Notes: generated by a model from the sequence alone, not told the origin. 58,386 nucleotides of DNA from Ascoidea asiatica (GCA_001600695.1 BCKQ01000033.1:1-58386), one strand, 5' to 3'; positions 1 to 13,046 are shown, counted from the first letter of the stretch. Program-made: numbers and translations.

Positions 1-1
1 T

Positions 2-205
2 TTGTTATTTTTTCTTACCATGTCTTCAACATTTGTTCATAATAATCATGTTATTAGAAAAAAAGATAGTTTTCTAATTGATTTAGAAGATCCTTCAATC
101 AAAAACTATGACGATTATTATACTCCTTATGATGTTGTTTATATTTCTCACCTCAAAAATAAAAAATATTATTATGAAGATCATGCAATGCCTGAACTTA
201 TTTGA
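2..205 (+). CDS. 3' end of predicted membrane-protein gene (left-arm copy, partial)
   Basis: This reading frame enters from outside the window and ends at a stop at 205. Its residues are the same as the last 67 residues of the 297-residue membrane protein at 54153-55046 on the other arm. The part seen here is the hydrophilic tail, rich in Asp and Tyr, after the last membrane segment. The start lies left of the window, so it is not known whether this copy is intact. The family is not recognised. Confidence 0.55.
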   Translation: MLFFLTMSSTFVHNNHVIRKKDSFLIDLEDPSIKNYDDYYTPYDVVYISHLKNKKYYYEDHAMPELI

Positions 206-377
206 AATAGTTTTTCCTCTGATAATTATTCTAGTGACAATGATAATGATAATTCGAACACTCTCAGGGATTAGTAAATATTCTTTAATAAACATTCTTA
301 TCTAGTTTCAAAAATAGTTATTTATATTTTATAATTTCATGTAATATATATATATATATGGATATCTAAATATAACT

Positions 378-1906
378 TCATTTTCTGATTTCAATTGCGA
401 AAATACCAAAAGGATCTGTTTTAGAAAGAATCACTAATTCTTTATGTTTTTCGAAACACTCATCATATGAACATTGTGATTTGGATTCTAACCAATCAAT
501 AGCTTCATCAATTTTAATTTTTAGTTTTCCATTAGCTTCTTGAACCATTTTATTATCTTCTTCATTATCCATTTTTAATTTTTTTCTTAATATATAACAT
601 AAATCATCTAATTCATTCTTTCCACGAATATTTTTTTTCTCTTGAAGATCATCTTCTTTGAACTTTTTACTATTCAATAACATTCTACATATATCTCCAT
701 CACTTAATCCATTCCTATAATTTTCAATTTCAATACTCTTTTCTTTTAAAGTATCTTCATCTTTTGCTGTAACTTTCAAAATACCATCAATGCCAATTTC
801 GCAAGTTACACTAATTTGAGGTTCACCTTTGAGAGCTGATGGAATATCCTTTAACCAAAATTCCCCAACTAATCTATTATCTGTCGCTAAACTTCTCTCA
901 CCTTCAAAGACACTGACATTCACCGAGGTTTGATTATCATAAATAGTAGTGAAATTCTTCGAAATTTTGCAAGGAATTGGTGTGTTTCTTGGAACTATTA
1001 CACTCATTTGCTCATAACGAGTTTCTATTCCTATACTTAAAGGATTCACATCAACTAAATTAAATTCTTCAGCCTCAAAAAATTGTTCCTCAGCTAGTTT
1101 TGATGCCTGAATAGAAGCCCCAATAGCAACTGCTTCATCTGGATTAATTGATTTATNTAAACTCTTCCCGTCAAAAAATTTGGAAAGTAATTCNTGAATT
1201 TTTGGAATTCTACTCGANCCNCCAATTAAAACAATTTCATCAACATCACTTTTCGATATTTTTGAATCATCCATTACTTTCGAAACAGAATCAATTGTTG
1301 AATCAAATAATTCTTCACATAATGATTACTTAAATTGTCTTTTNCTTTATCGAAACTATAGGCAATGGCAGCAGCACTGGGCTCATTCAATAAAGATAAA
1401 ACCTTCAACTCAGAAAGAACAGCAGCATCTTTTGTAGCTTGACGTTGAGCAGAATCAAAATAAGCAGGAACAGTAATTACAGCACCAGTAACCTTTTGTC
1501 CTAAAACTAATTCTGCTGATTGTTTCAAATTGGATAAAATGAACGAAGAAATTTCCTCCGGTGAGAAGAAACAAACTTTCTTCGAATGATTAACTTTAAT
1601 GATTGGCAATTGACTTTTGTTAATAATGTTATAAGGATAAGGGTTATTAATTTTATCTTTTGAAATATCATATTCATAATCATTATAAGTTTTACCCATC
1701 AACCTTTTGACATCAAAAATAGTATTCCTGAAATTCCCTGCACTTTTTTCTTTTGCAGTCTCGCCAATGAAAATTCGACCATTATCAAAAGAAACAAAAG
1801 AGGGAGTTGTTCTTTTCCCCTTATCATTCTCAATGACTTTACCGCTGTAAGAAACACTTGCCACACAAGAATATGTAGTTCCTAGATCAATTCCAATAGT
1901 TACCAT
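378..1906 (-). pseudogene. HSP70 gene with internal deletion (left-arm copy)
   Basis: The first half (1906 down to about 1330) begins with the Hsp70 phosphate-1 motif IDLGTTYS near residue 5 and continues through the conserved VPAYF and [11 protein letters not shown] segments. The second half (about 1330 to 378, another frame) resumes at a segment like the usual EEL..L..ST...V and reads through the GGSSRIPK motif into the substrate-binding domain. Between them roughly 110 residues of a normal Hsp70 are missing, including the DLGGGT phosphate-2 motif, and the frame shifts at the join. The C-terminus is short and has no EEVD tail. It looks like a decayed cytosolic SSA-type gene. The N at 1344 lies at the junction, so an assembly gap cannot be excluded. 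Confidence 0.8.
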
Positions 1907-2837
1907 CGTGANAAAATCAGTATATGAAAATATTGAATATAGATTTTTTTGAATATTAATATTTCCNTTGAAAANAATAAGTAAAGACAGAAAGTATTTT
2001 AAAATCTAATGGCTCGACAGAGTATTTGTACAAAATTTATGNCCAGGATTAACTTAGATTTTTACTCTTTTTTAACTAAAACTTATCTAATGTTTCCTAA
2101 TTGGGAATTTTCTATTCAAACACTAATTGTTTCCAAATTCAACGAGAGAACAAATTGGTTATGGATACTTTTGGAAACATTAGAGTATTCCAGTAAATCT
2201 TCAATAACTGAAAGGAGTATGCAAAGCATTCGAGCTAGCCGAAGAGGGGTTTGAATTTCACTTAAATTTTAACTGGAAGTATTATTAGAGATACATTATT
2301 AACTAACATGCAGCCTCAAAAACTCAGAGTAGTTGATATTCAATAGAATTTAATAAAGTCTTATGAAATCATCTAAAAGGTTATCAAAATAAACAGAAAA
2401 CTTGACATAAAATCATCTCAAGATTTTGTTTAAACTGATTTTACTACATTTAACTGTTATTTTAGCAAACCATTGATTTATAGATAACAATTTATGTCTA
2501 TAATAAAAGGTACAATTTATAATTTTGAAAATAATGTAACAAAATTCATTCTGATTTCATAATATAACAAATAAAGAAATTAAAGTAAGGAAATAAAAAT
2601 AATGCAAAAAGTTTAATGATTAACAAAAAAACAACCGAAAAAAATAAGATTTATATCATTTTGAAAGTCTTCTCAAGAATTCAATGAATAATAGGCTTCT
2701 ATGATATGTAATTAAAAAATAATTCAATAAATTAAGAAAAAAAGCAAAAGATAAATAAAAAAACACCGGAAAAAATTGAATAATAGAATTGTAAAATAGT
2801 TAAGGAAAAAAAAATACTGTTGTTATTTACAGGGATA
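1907..2837. other. Spacer between HSP70 relic and CCH1; inner edge of repeat
   Basis: Positions 1907 to about 2420 belong to the inverted repeat and would be the HSP70 promoter region. An 81-codon open frame (2009-2254, +) lies here, but it resembles nothing I know and I do not call it a gene. From 2420 to 2837 the sequence is plain AT-rich DNA with A-runs on the 3' side of CCH1; I see no gene or RNA in it. Confidence 0.5.
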
Positions 2838-5800
2838 TTATAATAATGTTCTTGGGTTAACAGGATCCATATCCAAAAAATTAGTGTTTATGGGTGTTAG
2901 ATTACTCGGGCCTCGCTTCATTCCTAAATGTGAAAACTCAGGTTGATGGATTTCGTTACTGATATTCGGATTCTGATACTGATGACCTCTGTAGTTGTTT
3001 TTATTTTCAGAATCCATAACCAGATTGTCAGTTATAAAGTTTTTCAAATGGTTTTTATAAGACCATCTTTGTTTGAACATAAGAATTGTAGCACGAATTC
3101 TCTTTTCTCTGATGGATTTGTCTACTTTTCTCATTAAAATAACTCTTTCTAAAAAATCATCTAATATCAAACATTTGTTAGGCTGGAATAGTGTATAAAG
3201 CGGAATCTGAGTTAAAACCTTTTGAAATGAAATGCCTTTATGTTGTTTTTCTTTCATAAACATAACAGCTTCTTCAACAAATCTTTCAAAATCGAGTTTC
3301 TTTTTTTTGATTTCAGATACATTTATTGAACTTAAAGATTTTTCCATTTCCTTCAAACTTAACTCGAACTCATATTTTCTCCATCCAATCTCTTGACTGA
3401 ACCATCTTTCCTTTAATCTAGGAATTTCATATCTACCATGATAAATTTTGAAAGACAATACCCCATCCAATGATCTCAAAAATTTATAAAGATCATTCAC
3501 TGCAATAAATCCAGTTGCTTCTTTGTCAAACTGTAACCAAACTTCTTTGAATTTTCTAATTTCTTGTCTGGTAATTGATGCAGATGCTCCGTTTTCTTGA
3601 TATACATAACTAAAATTGTCAACGATCAATGAAATGAATAAATTTAAAAAAATAAACATTGAAACAATATTCCAACTCATAAAAAGAACTTGGGCATATA
3701 CTCTACCACCACAATCAGAATATATGGAATCATTGATTGATTTACAATAAGGTTCTTCGATATAAAAATCTGACATAGTATCATTCCATCCTTCTCCAAA
3801 ACTCATTTTAAATAAAAGAATTAAAGATTTAATTACAGTTCTAAAATTTTGATTAGCACTACCATTTGGCCCAATCTTTGTTAGACCAAAAAGTTGATTC
3901 ATAGCAATTGCATACGTTAAAAATAAAATCATCCAAACATAAAGTAAGGATGCTAGAGATGGTATACTGGCCGAGGCAAATTTTAGAAGCTCACTTAATC
4001 TATTACTCTTTGGAATCACAAATGTAAGAATAGCTAATAAGAAAGCTTTGGTAATATTAGAATAAGGTGAAGAATCTCTATTAATGAAATAGGATATAAG
4101 GCAAAGAACGAAAGCACCAAGTGAAATAATCAATGAAAATATGTCCCAATGATTCCTATTTTTAGAATGAATATATGCTGATGGTCCTTTTGCATATAGA
4201 ATCATTAAGTTATGAAGAAGGAAAAATGAAGAAAAAGCCATAAAAAAACCATATCGAAGTTCGTCTAAAGCACTATTGGAAGGGTATGTTTCCATTACTA
4301 AAATAACAATATGTAACCCTAAAATCATATCATATATAAGGTTCCAGATCCGAAACTGTATTATATTTCTTTCTACAACCAAGTTATAACAAAATTTTTT
4401 TAATTTTCCAATACGTTCTAAATCCGGTCTCACAGAAGGTTGAACTTGCTTCAATAGTTTAGCAACCTCATACCATGATCGCTGTTCATCTGTTAAATAT
4501 GCACTTCCCTTTGTTTCTGCATAATTATTAATAATGACAGATATAAACAAATTTAAAATTAAAACAATAGCCACAAACATATATATTATAGGAAAAATAG
4601 CATTGTATGGTTGAGCAAACTTTTCTGGTATAGTTCCCACTCCAGTGCTATCTACCATATTCTGAAACATATTAACCCACCCTTCTAAGGAAGTTATTTG
4701 AAATAAAGTTGAAAAAGAGTACCAAAAATTATCAAAAAATAGATTAGGATTCTGATACACCCTAGGAGCCAATATGTCCCAATTATAAACAGTGGATTGA
4801 TATTCATTGTAACATTCTGATTTTGAAACTGAACTATCATTACAAACTCCAAGTCTTCCATTAAAAATATTGAGGCCCCATATAGAGAACGGAAATAGCA
4901 AATTCAAAGAAATGAAAGAAGCACCCAAAATTTTTCCTAACCCAGCAATAACAATCTTATGAAATGTATCTTGGGCAGTAAAACTTATATTTAGTAATCT
5001 CAAAGCTCTTAAGGCTTTAAAACCTTTAACAACTCGAGAAATATACCCGTCCCCTTTTATAGTGGTAATGAAATTGACCCACAAACTAATCAAAACGATA
5101 AAGTCAATTACATTCCACGAAGATTGCATCATACCATTAGGTGTAAAAAAAAAACCATCAGCTATGAGTTTGACTAAAAATTCAGTTGTAAAAATAACAA
5201 CAAAAACAAAATCAGTCCAAAAAGCCCAATTCCAGATATTTGCATCAAAATTATTTGTTTTAGAATATATAGGCGTAACATAACAAGCAATACACACTAA
5301 TGCCAAAGTTCCAAAAAAAAGTATAATGTTGAATACTCCATGCAAAATCTTATTTTCTGGCCGTCCGTTAATACGATGACCTCCCTCTGGTTTTACAAAC
5401 AATTGACAAAAGTTTCTTAAAGGGCTATTAGGCTTAAAGATATAAAGCACAGTATTAAAGCTAGGATTCTTTTTCAAATAGTCCTTTTTTTTTGCTTGCA
5501 AAATAAGGTTCTCCATTTCAATATTTTTGGCTAGTTTATCGGCATCAATTGTGTTCTCAATTTCAGTTTTGTGACCTTCAAAGAAAGGGTTTTTGAATAG
5601 ATTGAATGCTTGGGGTAAGAAGCGTTCTATTAACCTTTTAATTTTGTCCATCCATCCATTTTGGTTATAAACCTCATTATTGGTCTGTCCAGTAGGAATT
5701 TGACTTTCGTTCAAAAAATCTTTAATTGTACTTTTTTCTTTCATCATTCGAAGAAACTTAGTAGTTTTCAGGGAAAGTCCCTCCGATACATCTCCGTTAT

Positions 5801-8623
5801 TAATTCCATTTCCCTTTTTTTTAGCCCAAACATCCCATAGCTTTTTTTCATTTTTATCATTCCCAGAAAGGTTTTCATTGAGCTTTCTAATATACTGACG
5901 TGCTTGTAACTTTTTTTTTTCTTCTTTAGAAATTTCTAAATTCTCTGCTATTGCTGCAATGAAAATATTTATAACAAAACTATTAGAAAAAATAAACCAA
6001 ACTATAATAATTATAGAACCTATCGCACCTACAACCCTGTTATTTGCATATTCTTGAAATGTGTATAAGATTTCAGTCCAATTTTCAGTTGTTGTAATTA
6101 CATATAAAGAAACAAAAGTATTAGGCAATGTCCTTAAAGAAAAATAGATATCATTGTCGTTTTCTTCTTCATGAGAGATAAATCCTTCAAAAAATCTAGC
6201 ACAAAATAAAGAACAAAAAAATAAAATTAAGAAATAAAATAAAGTTAAATGAATCAATGTTTTGAAATTACCAATAATTTTAAACCATAGATTTCTCAAT
6301 AAAGGAAAAAATATAACAACTCGATAAAACCTAGCGAGTTGCATGATTGTTAACCAATCATATACATGCCCAAGACTATTTTTTACTGGGGAAATAATAA
6401 TAATACTTGTGAAGACAGCTAAAAAAAGGTCAAATATATTTCTTTTTTTTCTAAAAAAGTTTTTGTAATAACCCCAAGCTGCGTAAACAATAAATCTTAA
6501 AAAAATTTCAATATCAAGAAATACTGTAACAGCGACTTCCATCCAATAGATTAATATATGTATCTTTTCTGAAGAATCATTCTGACGAAGACACTGAATT
6601 ATAAGATCTCCCATTATCAATCCAATCCAAACTAAATCAAAATGCTTATAGAAGTTCCATTTCTTTTTGAAGTCGTTGGCTTTTATATTTTCACTTTCTT
6701 CTTTTTCTTCTTCTTTTGGACCATTTTCTGCTTCTAATGTTCTTGTTATTTTGAAAGAAGCTACAATGACGGCAATAAATATATTAAGTAACCAAATAGA
6801 CAAAACTAGAATTGCAACTATATAAAATAGAGCAGCAGCCTTATTATCAGAGTCCATAGTCATATACATAAGATCAGAAAATGTGTTCATTGAAATTACC
6901 ACGTAAACTAGTTCAAAAGCTTGAATAAAATTATCAAAACTAACTGTATTACCATAAGGATTTTCACCGACAACACATTTAGAATACATAGGGCATGTAA
7001 ATCCTTTTACATAGGAACTTGAAGAGTTATCAGAAAGTAAATAAGGTCTAGTGATATTGTCAGTGTCAATATAACTTCCACACCATTGCTCGGTATTTAA
7101 ATAGGTGTCAGATGAATCATCAGGATTTTCCCATAGACAATTTCTTCTAAGAGAAGATTTAAAACTTTGAAGACCTGCAATTGCAAAAAGAACCCAAAAA
7201 TATAAAACAAAAATTAAAACATTAAAAAGTTGAGGCAAAGCACGATTGAAAGAAGTTATGATTATAGAAATTTCATGGGTCAAATTAACAAGTTCAAATA
7301 ATTTCAAAGTTGTTAAAGCTCTGAATAAAAAAAAATCATGGGTTCTATCAAAACCACCAATTGATAAAAATAAAGAAACCCAATATGATGCAATAGCAAT
7401 AAAATCTAATCTATTTATATGATCATGAAAGAAAGCCCTTTTAAACTTAAACTCTTTTACATTTTTTAAATCTTCTAAAAATGTTGTTGGATGATTTAAA
7501 TTTGGTTTACCTGCAAAAGTTCCTATTGGAGCACCATTATCACTAAATAAAGTAGGATTTTCTCTTAATTGTGCTTTATTTATCGCCACATAATTAAATT
7601 TTTTATAATAATCATAATCATCTACTAATCCAAATGCTATTATTTTAAGAATCATTTCTATTGTATAAATTGAAAAAATAAACATTAATATATAATCAGG
7701 CCATGTAGAAGAATTTGAATAATAATAACCACTTGTTATTGGAGGGTTCCATTGTTGATAAGAAACAATAATAGCTTGTAAAATAAGTAAAATAAATAAA
7801 GCAAAATCTGTACTTCTTTTATGCTTAGTGAATAATTTTGAAGCTTTTATACGAATTTTAGATTTTGGAGAAAATATACATAAAGAATCACCATATAATA
7901 AATTTTCATTTAATTGTGGTTTTTTAGATAATCTTATATTACTATAATCTAAATCATTATAACCGAAATTTATTCTTGATTTTTTTAACCCTGGTTTTAT
8001 TCTTTCAGATTCAATGGGATTATAAAAATCTATTCTTAAATACTCTCTTTGTTTTTTAATTTGAAAATTATTTTCTATAATTTCTGGATTCGTAATATTT
8101 CTTTTTGGAGGATTAACAGTAATTTCAGGTATTAAAAGATTTGTTTTTGTTTTATCACTTAAATGTGTTAAAGAATTTGTTCTTGAACTAATTGATTCAC
8201 CAGTATGAGATTCAATATCTGAATCTAAATCAGTTTCCATTTCAGTTTCACTTGAATCATTTGATGAATTATAATCTTCATTACCATGAACAACTCTTGA
8301 AGAGATTTTTTGAACAACAGATGAAAATTTTCTTGTAAGATTAGATTTTCTTGTTGATTGTCTTGAACTTTGAATAGAATTTGTTTCTAAATCTAATGAA
8401 AATGGATTTTTTTGATTATTACTTTTAATTGGACTTAAATATTGAGAATTTATACTTTTATTTTGATTATCATTGGAAAATGAATCTTGAGAAACTTTAA
8501 TTATTGGAGAAGGTAAATTAGAACCTAAATTATTTGGAGAATTCAAAAATTGATCATCATTTTTTAAACTTGACATTCTATTTGATGATATTGAAGAAGT
8601 ATTCAAATTATTATTATTATTAA

Positions 8624-8654
<31 letters not shown>

Positions 8655-10004
8655 ATTATAAGATTGAGAAAATTGATAAGGATTTTGATTAATATTTGAA
8701 ACTGAAGGAGAAACTAAAATTGAGGTTGTAGAATCTCTTGAATTTTGTCTTGAATGATTTGAATTATAAGAAGATTTTGATTTTGATCTTGATCTTGATC
8801 TTGATTTACTTCTACTTCTACTTCTACTTCTTGATTTTGATCTTGTTCTTGAATTTGGTTTTAAAGAATTTGAATTTAATTTATCAGTTGAATTTCCAGA
8901 AGGTAACCAATGACCTAAAGGACTTTGTAAATCTAATGGATCATCATTATTGTTATCATTTGTATTACTATTGTTATTGGTATTGTTATTGGTATTGTTA
9001 TTGGTATTGTTATTGGTATTGTTATTGGTATTGAAGTTGTTATTATTATAGCTAGTACTTTGTTCATTATAATCATTATTATTGTAATTATTATTATTAT
9101 GAATAAGATTATTATTAATATTATCATTAGATGATTCAAGAATTCCAGCAGAAGTTAAACTTGAAGCAAGAGCAGATAAATCACCATCAGCAGCACGAAT
9201 TGATTTCATTGTAATTCTTTGATTTGAATTTAAATTATTATTATTTGATAAATTATCAGTACTTAAATTATCAGTACTTAAATTGTTGTTATTATTATTA
9301 TTATTATTATTATTAATTGAAGAATTTAAAGGCAGAAATAATATTTTTTCATCATCGTTTTCATTATTTTTATTATTTTTATTATTGTTTATATTTTTTA
9401 TATTTTCATCAGTTTCATCATCATTTTCAAATTCATATTTATTTATAAAAGAAGTAACTCTTGAATTTGGATATGGAGTTTCATCAATATCTAAATTTGA
9501 ATATCTATAAGAATTTGAATTTAATGGAGTTATTGGATTATTTATATTTAATCTATTTATATCTAAATTATTATTTAAATTATTATTTAAATTATTATTT
9601 AAATTATTATTATTTAAATGATTAATAATATCATTATTATTTGAATTTGATAAAGAAGAATATTGACTTCTTCTTCTATTTGTAAAAGCATGTTTAATTG
9701 GATCAGTTATTGATTGATATGAATTTCTATTATTTTTTTTAATTTCATCAATTGGATCATTAATTGAATTTGATTGATTATTTAATTGATTATTTAATTG
9801 ATTATTTAAATTTGAAGTATTTAAAGATAATATTGGAGTAATTTTATTTGAATTTAAATTATTTATTGAAATATTTGAATAATTATTTGATAAAGAATCA
9901 AATGGATTTTTATTTTCATTTTTATCTAAAGATTCTGAATCTGAATCTGAGTCTGAATTTGAGTTTGAGTTTGACTTTGAATTTGATTCAGAATTTCTAT
10001 TCAT
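2838..10004 (-). CDS. CCH1: Cch1-type voltage-gated calcium channel, plasma membrane
   Basis: Pore subunit of the fungal high-affinity calcium influx system, which works with Mid1 in the plasma membrane. The 2388 residues hold four homologous six-helix channel repeats from about residue 700 to 2100. Pore loops are visible as MNTFSDLM (repeat I), TTENWTE (II), SLEGWVN (III) and SFGEGWND (IV), giving Asn/Glu/Glu/Glu-like filter positions. Arg-rich S4 segments are present, for example KALRALRLLN in repeat III. A C-terminal EF-hand-like stretch with FDKEATGFI follows repeat IV. The roughly 700-residue N-terminal extension is disordered, with Asn runs and an Arg-Ser repeat block near residues 390-420, and makes the protein longer than S. 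cerevisiae Cch1 (about 2040). The start is an ATG followed by Ser/Asp repeats; a later ATG could also serve. Confidence 0.95.
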
Positions 10005-10566
10005 TTTTGAATTATTATATTATTTTATATTATATTATGTTATATTATATTATATTATATTATATTATGTTATATTAGTAAAGAATTGGGTATTATTAGA
10101 AGCATTTATCAATTAGTTATAAGAAACGAGAAGTGAGAATTGAGAATTAAGAAGTGAAGTGAAAAGAATCTAAGATAATGAAATTTATTAGTTTAATTTA
10201 ATTAATGATATGAAAAAGTAAATATAATGAATGGCTTTGAAATAATAGATAAATAGATGAATAGATGAATAGATGAATAGATAAAAAGATAAAAAGATAA
10301 ATAGATTTAATAATAAATTTGAGAATATTTTCACGGTAAATAATAAATAAAGAGGTACAGTACCGTAGAGTAGTAACTTAGTGTAAGTACTAAGCGAGTA
10401 CTACGTACCTTAGAAATGTATGAGATAGTGAAAAGCAACGGTATAAAAAGAAAGAAATATTAAACAGAGTAATATTTACAGAAGTATATAAGATAATTAT
10501 ATAAGATAATTATATATGGTAATTATATATGGTAATTATATAATTTATAAAGAATATGTGATGTGA
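10005..10566. other. CCH1 upstream region and UBC12 3' flank; simple repeats only
   Basis: This contains (TTATA)-type repeats at 10017-10078, GATAGATGAATA-type short repeats near 10240-10310, and a small less AT-rich patch near 10350-10410. It should hold the CCH1 promoter. No coding or RNA gene is apparent. Confidence 0.5.
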
Positions 10567-11169
10567 TTAGTAAAGAACATTGTCATATTTTATATTATCA
10601 TAGATATTACCATTCATAGTTGAATTAACAATGGATTGAAAATGAGATTTATTATTTATTAAAATATCAGCAGCAAATTTATTTAAAGGATCATTTGGAT
10701 TTGGATCTTCAAATAATAAAATTAAACCATATAAAATTGAATTTAAATTTAAAGCTGGAGACCAATCTTGTCTTAAAATATTTAAACATATATTACCATT
10801 TAAATTAATATTTGGATGAAAAATTTTATTTAAAATTTTAATTTTTGGTGGATCAATTGGATAATTATTATTAAAAATTATATTAAATTTGAATATACCA
10901 TTTTTATAAAATCCATTAATTGGTTTTAAAATTATATTAAAATTCATTTTATTATTATTATTTGGAAATATTAAATTAATTGAATTAATTTTATTTAAAT
11001 CAGATAAATCAGATAATAATCTAATTTCTGCTGGAGAAATTTTACCATTTTTTTTAGCTAAAGCTTCTTTTTTTTTTTGTAATTGTTTTTTTTTAATTCC
11101 TAACTTTAATAATATTAGTAAGATTATTTAGATTATTGATAATATTGAAAAATTCTTATTACATACCAT
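10567..11169 (-). CDS. UBC12: NEDD8 (Rub1)-conjugating E2 enzyme, intron after the start codon
   Basis: E2 enzyme that passes the ubiquitin-like protein Rub1/NEDD8 to cullins. The coding sequence is complement(join(10567..11103,11167..11169)), 179 residues against 188 in S. cerevisiae. The UBC fold is clear: YPIDPPK, then HPNINLNGNICLNILRQDWSP with the catalytic Cys in NICLNIL, then DPNPNDPLN and a C-terminus ending KYDNVLY, close to the yeast Ubc12 KYDNIVYP. Exon 1 is only the ATG, directly followed by a GTATGT donor (11161-11166). Continuing the frame upstream of the internal Met gives MLGIKKKQLQKKK after splicing, matching the MLKLRQLQKKK start of yeast Ubc12. The intron is 63 bases with a TACTAAT branch site. 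The acceptor implied by the frame is AAG; a TAG four bases downstream would shift the frame. Confidence 0.9.
11104..11166 (-). other. UBC12 intron (63 nt)
   Basis: The donor GTATGT is at 11161-11166, the branch-like TTACTAAT lies close to the 3' end, and the acceptor is AAG by reading frame (TAG lies 4 nt further on). The position just after the ATG is as I recall it for S. cerevisiae UBC12. Confidence 0.7.
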
Positions 11170-11438
11170 TTGAGTTCTTTCAATATAGAATATTTTGATT
11201 AATATATGAATTTATAATAATAAATTGATTGAGTAAGTAACTTTATTGATATTGATATTGATATTGATATTGATATTTGATCGTAAGAGTATTAATAATA
11301 GGCCTGTAAATATACCTCAGTGAACATTATCACATAATAAATAGATAAATAAATAAATAAATAAATAAGGGTTTTATCTAAAAGGTAATAAACAGTGACA
11401 ATAAGATTTAATAATAGAAGTAATAGACAAAAAAGAAT

Positions 11439-11551
11439 GTGAGCTACGAGGTTCGAACTCGTGCATCCGAAGATATCAGGAAGTTCGTTAAGAAGGACCC
11501 AAAAGGGTTTCCCACCTAAACCTGACGCCTTAACCACTCGGCCAAACTCAC
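11439..11551 (-). tRNA. tRNA-Leu (anticodon UAG), with intron
   Basis: The cloverleaf is complete. The acceptor GTGAGTT pairs with AGCTCAC, the D arm is GGCCGAGTGGTTAAGGC, and the anticodon stem TCAGG/CCTGA encloses TTTAGG, giving anticodon TAG. A long variable arm (ATATCTTCGGATG) and a T arm with GTTCGAA follow. An intron of about 30 nt sits after position 37. The body closely resembles the S. cerevisiae tRNA-Leu(UAG). A T6 run follows on the minus strand as terminator. A CUN-reading Leu tRNA does not itself decide how CUG is decoded. Confidence 0.93.
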
Positions 11552-12752
11552 ACCCGGTTGTACAGACACAGGGAAGGTAACTAGTGGTATTAGTGGGGGT
11601 GGTAGTATTAGTAATAGGGGCTGTCATTAGTAATGCATTATGTAATCAGTCGTGAGACCAAATCCCTGCTACTTCTCTGACCCTTTCATTGCCACTTGGC
11701 CCCGAAGGCTGTGGACAGGTGGCCGTGTTGGGTGGTGGCAAAAGCAGCACCAGTTTTGGGTGGTCTGCCGCAGGGGTCTGGAGCTGTGCCCTGTTTTGGG
11801 CCGGTAACTCACTGCTTGGCCTCGACAGCGACAATTCCTAAGAATCTTACTAAGAAACTTGTTAATAAACTTGTTAAGAATCTTACAGTAATTTAATAGA
11901 TCTCATTTCTTTTACCTGCTTAATCTCTTTTACCGGCAAATAAAGAAACTATTAACTTTTAACTACTAATTATTAACTATTAAATCTTTAATGGTTTTAA
12001 TGGCTTTAATGGCTTTAATGACTTTATTCACTTTATTCACTTTTTAAGGATGGTTTTTAATCATCCTCAAATTCTTTATTGATTTCAAAATCCTATTTAT
12101 TTAAAGCCTTTGATTTCCATATTATTCATATATTTCATCATTTATTTCATCATTTATTTATCTATTAATCCATTCATTCATTCTATTCTCTTTATTATAT
12201 TCATCATCACTTTGAAATATTATCCTCAAGTCAAAAAGAATAATTCAAAAATATAATTCAGAAATATAATTAATAATATATTATTAATCGGCGAATTAAT
12301 ATTAATGAAATCATCTTTATTATATTATCCTTATTATCCATATAATATATAATATAATCATTTTAAATTACTTATTTTACTCATTACTAATTATCATTTT
12401 ATTTTTCATTAACACATATTACATATTACATATCAATTTCATTTCATATCATTTTATTCTACTTCATTTCATTTCATTTCAATTCAATTCAATTCATTTC
12501 ATTTCATTCGGATCATTTAATTTCACTTTAATTTCATTTCAAATTTTATTTCTATTTCTATTTTAATATTATTTTAATATCAAATATTCTTTACAACTTT
12601 TATAAATAAGATTAAAAATGTCTTACAATTAAATTTAATTATCTTTAATCTATTACCTATTAATTATTACCTACTTAATATATTCAATCTATTCATTATT
12701 CATATCATATCATATCATATCTTATCATATCTTATCATATATAATAATTAAT
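11552..12752. other. 1.2 kb spacer with a GC-rich island and T-rich cyclin promoter
   Basis: Positions about 11690-11835 form a sharp GC-rich island with several short inverted repeats, next to tRNA-Leu. The rest is AT-rich, with TTCATTTCA-type repeats around 12120-12520 and TATCATA repeats just before the cyclin gene. No protein gene is apparent. The island may be a noncoding RNA gene, but I do not recognise it as any named RNA. Confidence 0.45.
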
Positions 12753-12999
12753 ATGAGTGTAAATATACCCATTAATAAATCCATTAATAAATCCACTAAT
12801 CAATCCATTAATCAATCCATTAATAAATCCACTAATCAATCCATTAATCAATCCATTAATCAATCAAATAATGATTTAATTAAAACTCCATCCTCCAATT
12901 CAAATTCAAATACAAATTCAAATACAAATTCTATATTCTCTTCTTTTAATTCAATCAATACTCAATCAACTAATGATATTATTGATTCTAAAACTATAG

Positions 13000-13046
<47 letters not shown>

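Larger units (their letters stand above)
1..2420. repeat. Left arm of large inverted repeat
   Basis: Reverse complement of about 51938-54357, with left position x matching right position 54358-x. The arms are near identical apart from ambiguous bases out to roughly 2300, then diverge over about 100 bases and lose similarity near 2420. The arm is cut by the window start, so its full length is unknown. It holds the 3' end of a membrane-protein gene, the HSP70 relic and its upstream region. Nine N bases (1157, 1194, 1218, 1221, 1344, 1912, 1967, 1975, 2042) all fall at the mirrored positions of N bases in the right arm. Confidence 0.95.

Noticed and set aside
2009-2254. 81-codon ORF in both repeat arms (copy at 52104-52349)
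   Set aside because: No recognisable family, it overlaps the HSP70 promoter, and the identical copies give no independent evidence of selection.
11292-11834. ORFs over tRNA-Leu and the GC-rich island (11292-11627, 11646-11834, 11696-11896)
   Set aside because: The first runs straight through the tRNA gene. The others exist because the GC-rich island has few stops; no protein-like pattern.
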